64,000 bases of DNA from Rapana venosa (Eukaryota > Mollusca > Gastropoda > Neogastropoda > Muricidae), in assembly GCA_028751875.1 (NCBI GenBank), contig CM054140.1, positions 14,876,747-14,940,746 of the forward strand, written 5' to 3'. Below, in pieces: positions 55,101 to 63,560 of the stretch. Each line of letters starts with the position of its first letter. Position 1 is the first letter of the stretch. A model generated the notes under the pieces. The model made no database searches, had not been told where the DNA came from, and saw only the letters and a program-made list of their open reading frames with translations. The translations under genes were made by a program, and so were the position numbers.

Positions 55101-58100
55101 CCTGTCCCTCAATGGGATACAAAATCTACAAAATCTATTTTGCAAAATTTTTTGGGTGAAAAATGCCTTTAAAAAAATACATGTATCTTTTTGCTCCAAA
55201 TTTTCACAAGGCAGCCTGAGGCCAACAGAAAGCACACCTGTGGCAAGCTTGGACAGAGCAGGCTTAAAGCTGTAGCCAGACACTGTATTTATGTCCCCAT
55301 CATAACTATTTATTTCAAAGTTTTGATGCAAAGAATACACTTTTTTTTTTTTACCAGTATATGTTTTATCCCTCTTTTGGGGGCTTTTACTAATTTTACT
55401 TTTTTCTCTCTGTCTTACAGATTATGAATTCCAAGTGTGCTTGATGGAGTTCTTCTGTCGTTTGATACCAAGAAAACAGAGGCTGGAATGCTCTTTAACT
55501 ATGATTAAGGACCCTGAAATTCGACGAGAATACCTAGCAATGAGAGACAGTTATTTTGAAATAGTAAGGATGGCAGTACGTAAGCAGGAATGTTTCCAGT
55601 GGTTTTGAGTATGGGCTTGCAAATTCAGATTGTATTGATTTTATTTTTTGGTTAGATCAGATGTAAGATAACTTTACTGTAATTTTTGGGATAGTAAATA
55701 CCAACATTTGAATTGTATGTATACAGACTGAATTATATTTACCATTTGTCTCAAAGTCTCTGATTCTTAAATTGATAAATAGTTTGAAGGTTTGATTGAT
55801 TTGCCATTGGGTTCAGTTGAGTTGATAGTGTCATAAAAACTTCATAGTAGTTTGTGCCCTCAAAGCCCTTGATGTTCTTCTTAGTCACAAATAAAAGAAA
55901 GAATTTAACTTCTTATATCATGCTTGAATTGTTTTACCTGCACACAATCTCTTTTTTTTTCAAACTCTTTTTCTTTAGTGTGCATCTATACTTGCTTTTT
56001 GTTCTGAGGATTGAAAACATATTTTAGATAGCAAAAGGGGCAGGATAACCTAGTTGTCTGAGCGCTTTGATTTGTTGCTTTACAAGATTCAGGGGGGTGG
56101 GGGGGGATCCCCAGGAGTTAACATCAGTACCTACTCCTCTCCTCCAAAATGTCTTTTGGATGAAACTATAAACCAAGGTTCTGTGTGCAAACACATGCAG
56201 AACATCTTGCGCACACGTTAAGACCTGTTCAGTCTTTCAGAAGGGAAGGCCATTGTGTGCCAGTTGGAATGGATGACAAAATTTTAAAATAGCTTACACA
56301 CTGGTGTTGTGTTCAGAAATCATCCCCAAAGTTGATATGTGGCTATCTTAATGGTGGAGAAAAATGATCACAAGTGCACAATCTCACCATTGATGAACCT
56401 GGGGGCTTTAGATGAGGAGCAAAAAAAGAAAAGGATGCCATAAACCTATTCTCGTTAAGATGATGTCATCGATATTTTGTAGCAGATGGAGCATATACAT
56501 TTTAACCCGTTCAGTACGGCAAGCCAGTTTTCCCGGCTCAGCTTCCTGTTGCCCTTCAGTCCTGTAAGGAGGAAAACCGGCACAATCGAATTTTCCTTCA
56601 ATTCCTGGGTTTCTGAGGTGCAGAAGAGTTCAAAACGGGTACCTCGGTAAATCTTACGTAGAATTTTGCATTAAAGCATAAAATAGTAAGTGTCATATAC
56701 CGTTGTGTGCAGAATTGAATGTAGATTTTCTCTAAAACCATAACTGTGCACTTGTGTGTGTGTGATGTATGTGACAGGTGTCAACAAATGTGACATTTCC
56801 TATGTCACATACAAACAATTGATGATAAATGCGTGCAAACGAACGATTGATAAGATATGAGCATGCCAAAAATGAGATAACTAACAGTTTGATATCTTCA
56901 ATATCTCCGTCATTTGCACAGAACAAGGTATCCAGTCACACTGATTGTCACAGTATCCATTGTCACCTCAACTGTTAGGTTGGTTTCATTCAAGAAAACA
57001 GCCATGCAATAGAGAAATGTTTATGTCTGTTTTGAATCAGTTATGGTGGTTACCACGACCAAAAACACAAACACTACATTACTTTCTTGTTTTTCAGGGT
57101 TCTACTGCTATACACTTATTTACATGTCACTTGTCTGCATCCTCTGTCATATGTCACACAAAGGTGATACGGGTGTGGAAAATCTTGAAGCAGTGCCGAT
57201 GATAAATAAGTGGCAAATTCTCATTGTCTAGTTCATCACCACTATCACTATCACTGTCATGACTTATAGCAGCATTAATCTCTGCTCTTTCTTCATTCAA
57301 CTCAAACAGGTCAAAATCATCAAAATTTTAATAAATTTCGTCATCAGAAAATTGATCAGCATCTCCTTCCTCCATTTTGCACAGGACAAGTGGCAGAGAA
57401 AAACAATGCAAGTTAAAGATATTCCTTCTACTAAAAACTAGGAACCCAGGAAGCTTATAAACATTCTCGTGGGAAAGGAGAAGCAGTGTTTGCCTTAACA
57501 CAACTATTTACCAGAGTCCCTTTGGTGCCAGTTAGCTGCATGACTGATCACTGTAAACAACCCCTCCTCTGTTACCATTATCGCTGGAAAACTGGCTGAC
57601 AGGACTGAAGGGTAGAGAGCCGGGGCTGGAAATTCAGGACAGGGGAAGTAATTGTCAGCAGATATCCAGTGCTGTAAGAGTTAACTCATTGTGGACCATT
57701 CACAACTGCATGGCCATCACACTAGCCAGCATGTCAGATAACTGGTTAGCGAGTGTGCTGGGATTCTTATATACAGTCTTTTTCACAGTCAAGATCAGAT
57801 TTTCAAATTTACTTCATTGCATGAGTTGCTTCATCCATTCAGAAAAGAGATTGTGTGTTGTCACTATTTTTCAATTTATTGTAAACACCACACACACACA
57901 CACACACACACACACAATTTCATTTGCAATGTTTCATTGCTGCGTCTCTTTTCTTTCTCCAGGATTGCAGGAAATTCTTGAACTATGTGAACAGTAATCA
58001 AGACAAAGGCAAGAGAAAGTAAGTACAGCTGCTAAAGATCAATAATACTGCTTTCTGAATCAGTAAATGTTTGTCTCTTTGTTAGGATTTATATCATTCA

Positions 58101-61100
58101 TAGTTGTGTCTGGTTTCTGTTCCTCCTGTGAATTTGCAATACTTAACACTTGAAAGTTTACAATTCTTCCTCCCATCCTGGAGAGATCAGGACATAGATT
58201 TTATAAAAATATAAAAAAAACCAAGAAGTAAGTAACTTTTACTTCTGGAAAAACAAATTGTGGAAACTGAATCCCATAAGAAGCCCTGTTAAATCATTGA
58301 ACTCATTGTGATTAGGCAATCAATTGCTCAGTAATCGTGTATTGGATATTTTTTATGAAAGTATACATTGCCCTCTGTTTCTCTTGTCTTTGCTTGTTCT
58401 TTGTTTTTTGTGGTAGAGGGGTTTTGGTGGTTGGGTTGTTTTTTTAATACTGTTTGGGGGGTTTTATGTACACATATACCCAGGAAAAAATAACAACAGA
58501 AACCAATAACAGAAAAAAGAAGCTAAAAAAAGCTTTGGTTTTTACCCAAAATGGACAAAGGCATATAACAAAGCCAGTAACTTGTGCACCACGCACCAAC
58601 CATTATTCAGGTATATGAAAAATACAGGGGATCAGAATTTTTTTAATTGCACAGGAATTTCAAGTCATCCATGTACAAAGAAAGATACAGAAATTTGCAT
58701 CTGAACTTACATGTGAATGTGGCCAAAATTTGTATCTGCATTTTTTTCAAAGGGATTTAGCCGGAATATTCTGACTGCAACAAGGATAAATTCAAACGTT
58801 AATGGATATAAGCATAAATTATGCTTGGATAGTAAAAAAAAACAAAACGTTTTGCTTATAAGTTTTAGTTGATACATTTGGTATACTTGCAACAGTAAAT
58901 TAAAATGATGGGTATTATCAACAAGAGTGCAGCTTATGTTCTGATTTTCCATAGTTATTGTTTGTCTTTGCTTCATGAGCTATATTTCTATTTGATTTTA
59001 ATTGGATTTTTGCACAATCCATTCCCCCCCCCTCCCCCCAAATTATCAGAAGTGTTTTCCCTTTATTCCTTTTATTTTTGGATGGGATTGGAAATGGGGT
59101 TAGAAGAGATATAAAGAAAAAAAGCTGTTTATTCTAACTAGGAAAAAATATAGAGAAAAAGCTAGTTATTTTTGAAGGATGGATTAAGGCACTTTCTATT
59201 TTGGATGACTGGGGCAAGCTTGATGTCAGAATTTACATCCAGTGGTTATATGCAGCCATGGACACTCATATACTCAGGTATGAGCAAACTCAAATGATGT
59301 GCAAGAACTTGTGCTGGTAAAAGCATAAAATCTTTCTTTCTTTTTTAAATTTGGAAGAAAAGTGATATTTTTTATGCTGGTGATGTGTTGATGTTGTAAT
59401 GTGAACGTTCATATTGTTTTTCCAGAGTCTTTTCATTTCCATGCCGGAGCATAACTTTTGGAACTGTTCAGGTAAGTTTAGTAATATCTATTCTTCCTTC
59501 AAGATTTACAGGAAGACTGTGATAATAGTCAGTGATATAATATACTATCTTGCTGTTAAGGTGTTTTTTTAACCCCCACCCCCACCCCCAAAGTTTCATA
59601 AAGTGCCAGCATTTTCTTTTCTTTTGATGCTTCTCATGTACAGCTTTGAAGTTCACCAATGGTGAGATCTTGAGTATATGACTATTTATCCACCTTTAAG
59701 ATAGCTGCATTCCAACTTTGGGGATGATGTCTAAACACACTAGAGATGTTTTTACAGGCATGAAATGGCCTAGTCTTTTGAAAGGTAGAACAGGTTTTTA
59801 ACATGTGTGCAAGATGTTCTGCATGTATTCACATAAAGGACCTCATGTTAAAGTCTCATCCGAAGGACTTTGGAGGAGTGGAGTTGGTATTGATGTTAAC
59901 TCCTGGGGAAAAAACCCTCAAACAGGCATCTCTGTGGTGGCTGCACCCAGGCCATCAGATCACCAAATAGATTCCCTAACCGCTAGGCTATCCTGCCCCA
60001 CAGAGCCAGCATAGTTACTTTGATTATTTTTATTTTTGTGTATGTGTGTCATATATCTGTGTGCATATGCATGCTTTTTTTAAAAATCATGTTTTAAAGG
60101 AGTGTACTCAAATCTTTTTTTTATGGTTTTTGTTTTGTTTTGTTATTGATTCCAAAGAATTTGGTGGTGTTCAGTGATGCCTTTTCTAATTCAACATTGC
60201 CAGCGAAGACAATATTTGTAGTCGTGGAACTAGACTAAATGATATGCACACCTGTGGTGGTGACCATATTAGCATAAGCATGTGTGGGTGTGTATTATAT
60301 TTCATCACTTTCATGTGGATGGTTATCCATCATCAAATTTTGTACCAGATTTTGTTTTCTTCTTGTAATTCATTCTTTTTCTGCGCAGAGCACTGGGATT
60401 TTATTGATAAAGTGGAGCAGGGGTTGTAGCAAATGCTTCTCAATTTGAAACAAAAGTTATTTTTGAAAATTTAATTATTTCATTATCTTTAGTTATGATA
60501 TGCAAACAATGTTTTCCAACATAGTGTTTTTGTTAAAACTGTTCGATGACTTTTGTAAGTATTTAAAAAAAAAATGTTTTAAACAATTTGTTATGGTTGT
60601 TAAAGCTGCAGAAACCCAGTGACCTGGGATACACTTACTTCTGGTGGGACATCAACTTGGGAAGCAAACGCATTAACATCTTCTGTGAAAACTTGCAGCC
60701 TTCCAGCCAGGTGTGTGTTTTTATGCAGGTACTGTCATGTTTCCATAACAATCACAAGCAACAAGTCAGAGATTTTTTTTTTAAAAAGAATTTATCTTTT
60801 AGAAAAAAACACATTTAAATATCAGGCCAGCAATATGTGATGGAGCTTTACTTACAGCATGAAAAAACAGAGTACCTGTAGACAAAGTAGATGGGAGTTT
60901 CATAATTGAATTCTGGCAACTGGTCACTTGTGGGTATTTTGGAGTACCAGCTATTGTAAGTATGGCAAACCTGCCATTTTTCCATTTTTGGAAGGGAATC
61001 TCTCTTGTTTTGTTATTTCAATGTTGTGCTTTCATCAGTCTGTTTCTGCCTCGTAAGGAATCGGGAAACAATTGTGTTTTTTTTAATGTATGTTGTACTC

Positions 61101-62798
61101 TGTCCTGTACCTTATATATAGCCACAGTGCCAAAGTATGTTTAAGCACATAATTGTGAAGACTTCTTGTTTTCTTCTTCTTCTTCATTGAACACTCAGAC
61201 AGCAACTACTGTTGTCTGTCACATGAGCGAAAATGCATTGCACTGCTGTTAAGCTCCTGATGAATCAGGCCCAACGCATCCAACTTCGGCATGAGAGAGA
61301 ATTATTTTATAAGTCTTTCTGGGAAAAAGGCAGGAGAATGGACCAAGAAGGCAGATATAAGACAAGGAGGTGATTAGAAGAAAAGGAACAAGGCAGAAAC
61401 AAAGAGAGGGATAGAAAAGAGGGAATTTGTAGCACAGGTTTTCCAGAGTTTTTATTTCTTTTGCAATGTTGACCTGCTGCCTTCAGTATAAGCGAAAACC
61501 ACAAGTCCACCAGAAACTTAACATAGTGTTTTGTGCTTTCATATTAAGAGGACAAAGAGCATTTCTTTTGGTTTATCTGTACTTATGTACACTGTACTAA
61601 ATACCATTTTGCACACATAAAACAACTGATTGCAGCAAGAGAGTTGTCCCTTGCAAAATGCTGCAAAAACGCCACTGTTGTATGGAAACAAATAAACTTT
61701 TTTCTACATATGTGTGGCACAGCATTAGTGGCGACATGTTCTCCTTAGGGAAAGCTGCCCTGTGACTGAAAGTGGGATATTGAGTATAACACAGTACAGT
61801 ACCAAACCAAGTTCAAAAAGTAATTGTGTTCGTTTTGTTTCAGATGAGCATTGATGATGGTTGGGATAATGTTTCCATCTGGCAAAAGGATGTTGACAAG
61901 TGTGTCTGCCATGGTAATTTTTTCCCCATCTATATGTGTTTTTTTTATATAAAAACGCAAATTAGTTCCTTATCCTGTTTGTATATGTTTACCTGACAAT
62001 GGACTGGGATGGTGTGCAAGCATGTGATTGAGCATGTGGACACTGAGCAGTTGATATTTTCATGCACGTGTGTGTGTGGTTGTTGTTGTTGTTGTTTGTT
62101 TATTCATTTTATTTATTTATTCTTTTATTTCGCAGATAATGAAATAAGCAGTCATGTGCTTTTTTACATCCAGTCCTTATGTATGCAGTTTTGTAAATTT
62201 TGTCATCTGTTCCCACCAGCACACAATGGCCTACTCTCGCTAACAGGTTTTAATGTGTGCACAAGATATTCTGTGTGTGTGTGTGTGCACATGCTTGTAT
62301 GCATGTACACATTTGTATGCAAGAGCACATGTTGGCAACAAGGAGCATGACTCTGTGTGTGTGTGTACATTTCTGTATAGGTGTTTGTGCAAGTTGTGTC
62401 TGCTATTCTAATCTTTGTTGAGGGATAGTTCTATAAAATTACTTAGGACCATATCATTGTTTGCTGCTGTGGTTCTTTTAATGCAAAGGGCCCTACATTG
62501 GGTCACTTTGGTGGTGCTGTGTGCCTATACTTATCTAGCCCATGAGAGCTTAGCTGTAGAGACAGAGTATGTTAGATGCCCTATCCATAGTGATGGCTAT
62601 TACCTTTTCTCCACACCATTTCAAATCCTGGGCACATATGTTACAGAGGAGGAAGATCATCTGCATGTGAAACTGTACATCAAATCGACAGCACAATGCA
62701 TTCCTCCTGCATGTGAGAATGACCCCACTCCCGTTTTGCATATTGTGACCAGTCAGCAGCAGGATCCAAGGACAGTTCTCTCTCAGTTTCTTGGAAAG
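43281..62798 (+). CDS. SYCP2-like synaptonemal complex protein, 5' part of gene (exons joined; 3' end beyond window)
   Basis: Thirteen exons with GT/AG borders, listed separately, splice in phase to about 351 codons. Order of domains: an armadillo-like helical region (exons 1 to about 9), then the Spt16-middle/PH-like domain (exons 10-13). Key matches to the vertebrate SYCP2/SYCP2L family: IEKIRAALPK near the N-terminus against LEKCIDDALRK; GDYEFQVCLMEFFCRL against GDYDLQVGIVEALCRM; DCRKFLNYVN and KRKVFSFPC against DCRIFLNLVN and KRRVFTFPC; YFWWDINLGSKRINIF against EFWIDFNLGSQTLSFY. SYCP2 is an axial/lateral element protein of meiotic chromosomes that pairs with SYCP3 through a C-terminal coiled coil; that part lies past the window. 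SYCP2 and SYCP2L cannot be told apart here. Compared with vertebrates, about 30 residues seem missing between exons 2 and 3, so one exon may be unrecognised. Confidence 0.85.
43941..44108. repeat. Tandem duplication, unit about 85 bp (intron)
   Basis: CACAGATGATTTCTTAATTG through CAAGTCATCAGTAAAATTAC at 43941-44025 is repeated at 44026-44108 with a few differences. Confidence 0.85.
44222..44573 (-). repeat. SINE H1 + core + tail A (intron)
   Basis: Tail A (TTATATCGAGGATAATGGAA), core (TTCCCACCGGCACACAATGG, AGGGCCTCGGCTTATAG, AGTGGAGTCTGCGCTGATAT) and head (ACGGGAATCAAACCTGGGTC, CTGACCACTAGGCTATCC), reversed. Complete but with some CpG decay. Confidence 0.85.
44738..44872 (+). repeat. SINE tail B with poly-G expansion (intron)
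   Basis: CAAAGTCGGAATGCAGCTAC, a G-rich run of over 20 bases, CATTTGCAAAAATCTCACC, ATTGGTGAACCTTGGAG. No head or core precedes it. Confidence 0.75.
45072..45432 (-). repeat. SINE head H3 + body + tail B (intron)
   Basis: Right end: GGTTTGAACCCATGACTTAA-like B box and ACACTGGGCTATAGTGTCCG head, reversed. Middle: GGCAGGTCTGCACTTGAAG, ACCTGGGAGAT, GGGATCTTTATGTGCATG. Left end: tail B, AAGAGCTCCAAGGTCCATC, TAGTGAGATTTTGCATATGC, CCCACCATGAAGTTAGCC. It shows that tail B also belongs to the H3 family. Strongly CpG-decayed. Confidence 0.75.
45567..45705 (+). CDS. SYCP2-like exon 2
   Basis: Acceptor TGTCCCAG|GCT, donor GATAA|GTATTC. 139 nt, phase 0 in, phase 1 out. Encodes ALPKHIDATNYSKVQQSLQ, then SIQNARDDEKCFAVLNTGIM. 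The donor is the weakest of the set. Confidence 0.75.
46508..46587 (+). CDS. SYCP2-like exon 3
   Basis: Acceptor CATTTCAG, donor ACG|GTGAGT. 80 nt, phase 1 in, phase 0 out. Encodes KIMHLLVSTYPVENG and LLNLILEILT, helical armadillo-like sequence. Confidence 0.8.
46665..46844. repeat. Tandem duplication, unit 90 bp (intron)
   Basis: ACCAGGAAGATGGGAATGTT through TTGCATGTTCTGACATTGTTG (46665-46754) is repeated at 46755-46844 with about seven differences. Confidence 0.85.
46893..47152 (-). repeat. SINE H1 + core (intron)
   Basis: TCATCCATTCCTACCAGCAC, AATGTGTGCACAAGGTGTTC, TCATCCGAAGGACTTTAAGG, AGTGGAGTCAGTACTAATAT, CTCTAACCACTTGCCTATCC: core and head reversed, strongly CpG-decayed. Confidence 0.75.
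47586..47610 (+). CDS. SYCP2-like exon 4 (25-nt microexon)
   Basis: Acceptor GTTTTACAG, donor AAAGT|GTGAGT. 25 nt, phase 0 in, phase 1 out, encoding AASDHGTK plus one base. Phase fits both neighbours exactly, and the loop fits the VSDEGKK position of vertebrate SYCP2. Confidence 0.7.
47693..48092 (-). repeat. SINE H1 + core + tail B (intron)
   Basis: Tail B (AGCTTTGAGGTTCACCAATG, ACCATTAAGGTAGCCGCATT, CCAGGGATGATGTCTAAAC), core (AACATGCACGCAAGATGTTC, TTACAGTCTCATCCTAAGAA) and head (CTTCCACTAGGCTATCACC). CpG-decayed. The tail lacks a poly-G expansion. Confidence 0.75.
48263..48367 (+). repeat. 105-bp direct repeat, copy 1 (intron)
   Basis: TTTCAGATACAAAAAATATT to AAATTGGTAAACTGC. As read, it is identical to 48582-48686. 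Confidence 0.95.
48582..48686 (+). repeat. 105-bp direct repeat, copy 2, fused to RTE tail
   Basis: Identical to 48263-48367. It is joined at 48687 directly to RTE-derived sequence and preceded by the 12-bp ACAGCTATTTTC that recurs after the RTE tail. Confidence 0.95.
48687..49115 (+). mobile_element. RTE-type LINE 3' tail, intact frame, (GATA)n end (intron)
   Basis: Plus-strand frame LLGISYKDHISNESVHNRIQ, GPYENLLTIVKKRKLKWYGH, QGGRRRGRPRKSWEDNIS, RSSDYGTDR runs without a stop to the terminal (GATA)n(GACA)n. It is the best-preserved copy of the family seen at 868 and 7535, in the same transcriptional sense as the host gene. CpGs are retained, which suggests a young insertion. Confidence 0.9.
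49048..49107. repeat. (GATA)n microsatellite, 3' tail of RTE copy
   Basis: About 15 GATA units follow ACTACGGGACA and end in (GACA)n. This is the usual short tandem tail of RTE elements, not an independent microsatellite. Confidence 0.95.
49377..49462 (+). CDS. SYCP2-like exon 5
   Basis: Acceptor TTTTTTCAG, donor GAA|GTAAGT. 86 nt, phase 1 in, phase 0 out. Encodes SSLVASFITSACLDIILRDK and FAILIRIE, matching the SFVPRICSLVIDS region of SYCP2. Confidence 0.85.
49575..49790 (-). repeat. Family 5 repeat, reversed (intron)
   Basis: TAGAAATAGCATCCCCACTT, TTTCCCCTTTTCTATCATTA, TAGTTTCTGTCTTTTCTC, TTATTTTCTGCCCATCCAGC and CCATTCTGCTGCC are the reverse of the family body at 23300 and 61400. Confidence 0.65.
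50022..50180 (+). repeat. SINE core end + tail A (intron)
   Basis: GTAAGCCATTGTGTGCCGGT, GGGAACAGATGACAAAATTT, ACACACGGGGACTGGATGG, TTATTCCATTATCCTCGATA, GAATAAAATAAATAAATAAA. CpGs are retained, unlike most SINEs in this gene, so probably recent. Confidence 0.8.
51522..51610 (+). CDS. SYCP2-like exon 6
   Basis: Acceptor TCTGTTTAAAG, donor AATCA|GTGAGT. 89 nt, phase 0 in, phase 2 out. Encodes VLNKLNFIFECIHPSLKNKL, LQTEFLKSN; compare IIKKMNAMLDKMPQDARKIL in SYCP2. Confidence 0.85.
51885..52175 (+). repeat. tRNA-type SINE family 3 (intron)
   Basis: Same order as the reverse of 38925-39165: CAATAGTTAAACAGTTAG head, GAAGGTTGCATGTTCAAATC, T-rich stretch, CTCTGGCTGGCTCCTACC, AGAGTGTTGCTCAGATTACT, GACCAATACTGCAGGTC. 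CpG-depleted relative to the 38.9-kb copy. Confidence 0.7.
52500..52760 (+). repeat. Family 4 interspersed repeat (intron)
   Basis: GTTGGTGGTGACTTCATAAG, GGCACCACTTAATACCACTA, AAGTAACCCAGCAGCATTGC, GGTGATGTGGGAACAGCAGG, ACAGGAGTGTCACAGAAGAC. Homologous to the reversed 38590-38820 copy. Confidence 0.65.
53306..53340 (+). CDS. SYCP2-like exon 7
   Basis: Acceptor GATTTTGCAG, donor GGAG|GTAAGA. 35 nt, phase 2 in, phase 1 out. Encodes SKLFQLVLDVG; with exon 8 it forms the LDVGDYEFQV junction, matching ILDAGDYDLQV. Confidence 0.85.
53480..53525 (-). repeat. SINE tail B fragment (intron)
   Basis: TTACCCACCATTAAGGTAGC and TGCACTTTAACTTCAGG match part of tail B reversed. Confidence 0.55.
53945..54275 (+). 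repeat. Family 5 repeat, full-length (intron)
   Basis: (CTT)n, CACTTAGACAGCAACTATTG, ATATGAGCAAAATGCATTTT, GTTAAGTGCCTGACAAGTC, TAAAGTCTTTCTGGGAAAAG, purine-rich body, GGGATGCTCTGTATACTGAC, CATCCCTACAGGGG. An open 149-residue frame through it is not credible. Confidence 0.8.
55024..55115 (-). repeat. SINE head fragment (intron)
   Basis: CTCTGACCACTGAGCTATCC and TGCTTAACCTTAACTGGGGA form a reversed tRNA-like head without a clear core. Confidence 0.5.
55421..55563 (+). CDS. SYCP2-like exon 8
   Basis: Acceptor CTCTGTCTTACAG, donor GAAATA|GTAAGG. 143 nt, phase 1 in, phase 0 out. Encodes DYEFQVCLMEFFCRLIPRKQ, RLECSLTMIKDPEIRREYLA, MRDSYFEI. This is the most diagnostic exon: compare DYDLQVGIVEALCRMTTEKQ in human SYCP2. 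Confidence 0.9.
56033..56425 (+). repeat. SINE H1 + core + tail B, full length (intron)
   Basis: GGCAGGATAACCTAGTTGTC head, GTTAACATCAGTACCTACTC, GTCTTTTGGATGAAACTATA, CATCTTGCGCACACGTTAAG, GGCCATTGTGTGCCAGTTGG, then tail B: AATCATCCCCAAAGTTGATA, ACAATCTCACCATTGATGAA. Partly CpG-decayed. Confidence 0.8.
56502..57684 (-). mobile_element. piggyBac-like DNA transposon relic (intron)
   Basis: Both ends are TTAA with related inverted termini: left TTAACCCGTTCAGTACGG, right (reversed) TTAACTCTTACAGCACTGG. Subterminal copies of CCCTTCAGTCCTGT and AGCCAGTTTTCC occur near both ends. On the minus strand around 57375-57200 an acidic N-terminus is readable (MEEGDADQFSDDEIY, a stop, then NFDDFDLFELNEERAE and HDSDSDSGDELDNEN), typical of piggyBac-type transposases. 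The catalytic DDD core is absent. The element is internally deleted and non-autonomous. Confidence 0.65.
57888..57916. repeat. (CA)n (intron)
   Basis: Short (CA)n close upstream of exon 9. Confidence 0.9.
57963..58018 (+). CDS. SYCP2-like exon 9
   Basis: Acceptor TTTCTTTCTCCAG, donor AGAAA|GTAAGT. 56 nt, phase 0 in, phase 2 out. Encodes DCRKFLNYVNSNQDKGKR; compare DCRIFLNLVN in SYCP2. Confidence 0.9.
59426..59471 (+). CDS. SYCP2-like exon 10
   Basis: Acceptor GTTTTTCCAG, donor CAG|GTAAGT. 46 nt, phase 2 in, phase 0 out. Encodes VFSFPCRSITFGTVQ after the exon 9 KRK; compare KRRVFTFPC in SYCP2. Confidence 0.9.
59642..60002 (-). repeat. SINE H1 + core + tail B (intron)
   Basis: GCTTTGAAGTTCACCAATGG, AAGATAGCTGCATTCCAACT, GGGATGATGTCTAAACACAC, AACATGTGTGCAAGATGTTC, GTCTCATCCGAAGGACTTTG, TGATGTTAACTCCTGGGG, CCGCTAGGCTATCCTGCCCC. 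Strongly CpG-decayed. Confidence 0.8.
60606..60710 (+). CDS. SYCP2-like exon 11
   Basis: Acceptor GTTGTTAAAG, donor CAG|GTGTGT. 105 nt, phase 0 both sides. Encodes LQKPSDLGYTYFWWDINLGS and KRINIFCENLQPSSQ, the start of the PH-like domain; compare FWIDFNLGSQTLSFY. An alternative acceptor 6 nt later (CTGCAG|AAA) is also in frame. Confidence 0.9.
61165..61450 (+). repeat. Family 5 repeat (intron)
   Basis: (CTT)n, GAACACTCAGACAGCAACTA, GTCACATGAGCGAAAATGCA, AAGTCTTTCTGGGAAAAAGG, AGGAGAATGGACCAAGAAGG, AGAGAGGGATAGAAAAGAGG, then diverges at TTTTCCAGAG before the usual 3' end. Confidence 0.75.
61844..61913 (+). CDS. SYCP2-like exon 12
   Basis: Acceptor GTTTTGTTTCAG, donor CATG|GTAATT. 70 nt, phase 0 in, phase 1 out. 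Encodes MSIDDGWDNVSIWQKDVDKC; compare DDHQWEAVTVPEEKV in SYCP2. Confidence 0.85.
62100..62275 (-). repeat. SINE core end + tail A (intron)
   Basis: TTCTTTTATTTCGCAGATAA, GAAATAAGCAGTCATGTGCT, ATCTGTTCCCACCAGCACAC, AATGGCCTACTCTCGC, GTGTGCACAAGATATTCTG: reversed tail A and core, cut at a (TG)n tract. Confidence 0.75.
62647..62798 (+). CDS. SYCP2-like exon 13 (last in window)
   Basis: Acceptor CACATATGTTACAG, donor AAG|GTAAAC. 152 nt, phase 1 in, phase 0 out. Encodes EEDHLHVKLYIKSTAQ, PTPVLHIVTSQQQDPRTVL and SQFLGK, matching the end of the PH-like domain (L.I.LK......LLLYFD...I..L...IFG). The upstream part of the surrounding open frame (62415-62646) is intronic. Confidence 0.85.
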
Positions 62799-63560
62799 GT
62801 AAACGTCATTTTCCCTCAGTTATCCTGAATATTTGACATGTCTGTAATTATTCTCAGATGGCAAGGCTGCCACGTGCATTGTGTATAGAAGAACTCTCTT
62901 TATCAAAGACCAGGGTTAACTCTTGATATGATAGTGTCCTGAACTGTAACTAGCAGTGCTTAAGGTGATCTTCACGAACCTTTAATTACATCTACAATGA
63001 TTCCATAATCTAGAATCTACCAGGATTCAAGGAAGGATAAGAGACTAGCTGTAAAATGTCTATGACTTGGTTGTCTCGCATTCCTTGGTGTCTCGGTGTT
63101 TTTTTTGCAATGCCACTCATTCCTATCTCTCTGCACACAGCCACGCACATTCTTGTTCTGTCACAGTCATAAAGCTGGCAACCTGGGGATGCTTTCAATG
63201 TTTGACAGTCTTGGTCGCAGCAGTATCGGAAGAGGCTCTGTGCTTCTGGTGGGTCATTGTGGTGGTGTTCATTGGAGCATATTTTGATCCAGCATATGAA
63301 GGACAACCCTAACTAAACCTCATACTGATGACAATAATATGAGATGTTAGAGTTGGATGCTTACTATAGAATAGAAACTATATCACATCTGTCTATGGTC
63401 AGCCACCCACAGATCTGCAGCAGGCCCTGAAGGCAGATATGAACTCTAAGGAAGCATGAAAGTGTGGGATAAAGGAAGACTGAGGTTATAATGAAACTAG
63501 TGAATGAAGGGCCACTGTATTATGACATCATTTTATTTCCATTGCATGATATTCTGAAGA
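62799..63560. other. Intron, nothing certain
   Basis: No further SYCP2-like exon recognised. A weak resemblance of 63225-63310, reversed, to family 4 was seen but is not convincing. Confidence 0.4.

Noticed and set aside
62415..62646. Upstream part of the open frame containing SYCP2-like exon 13
   Set aside because: A good acceptor at 62646 matches the phase of exon 12 and the homology begins only there; the upstream residues are intron read-through.
63064..63312. Possible family 4 copy on the minus strand
   Set aside because: Only one short block resembles the family and the remainder does not follow its order.
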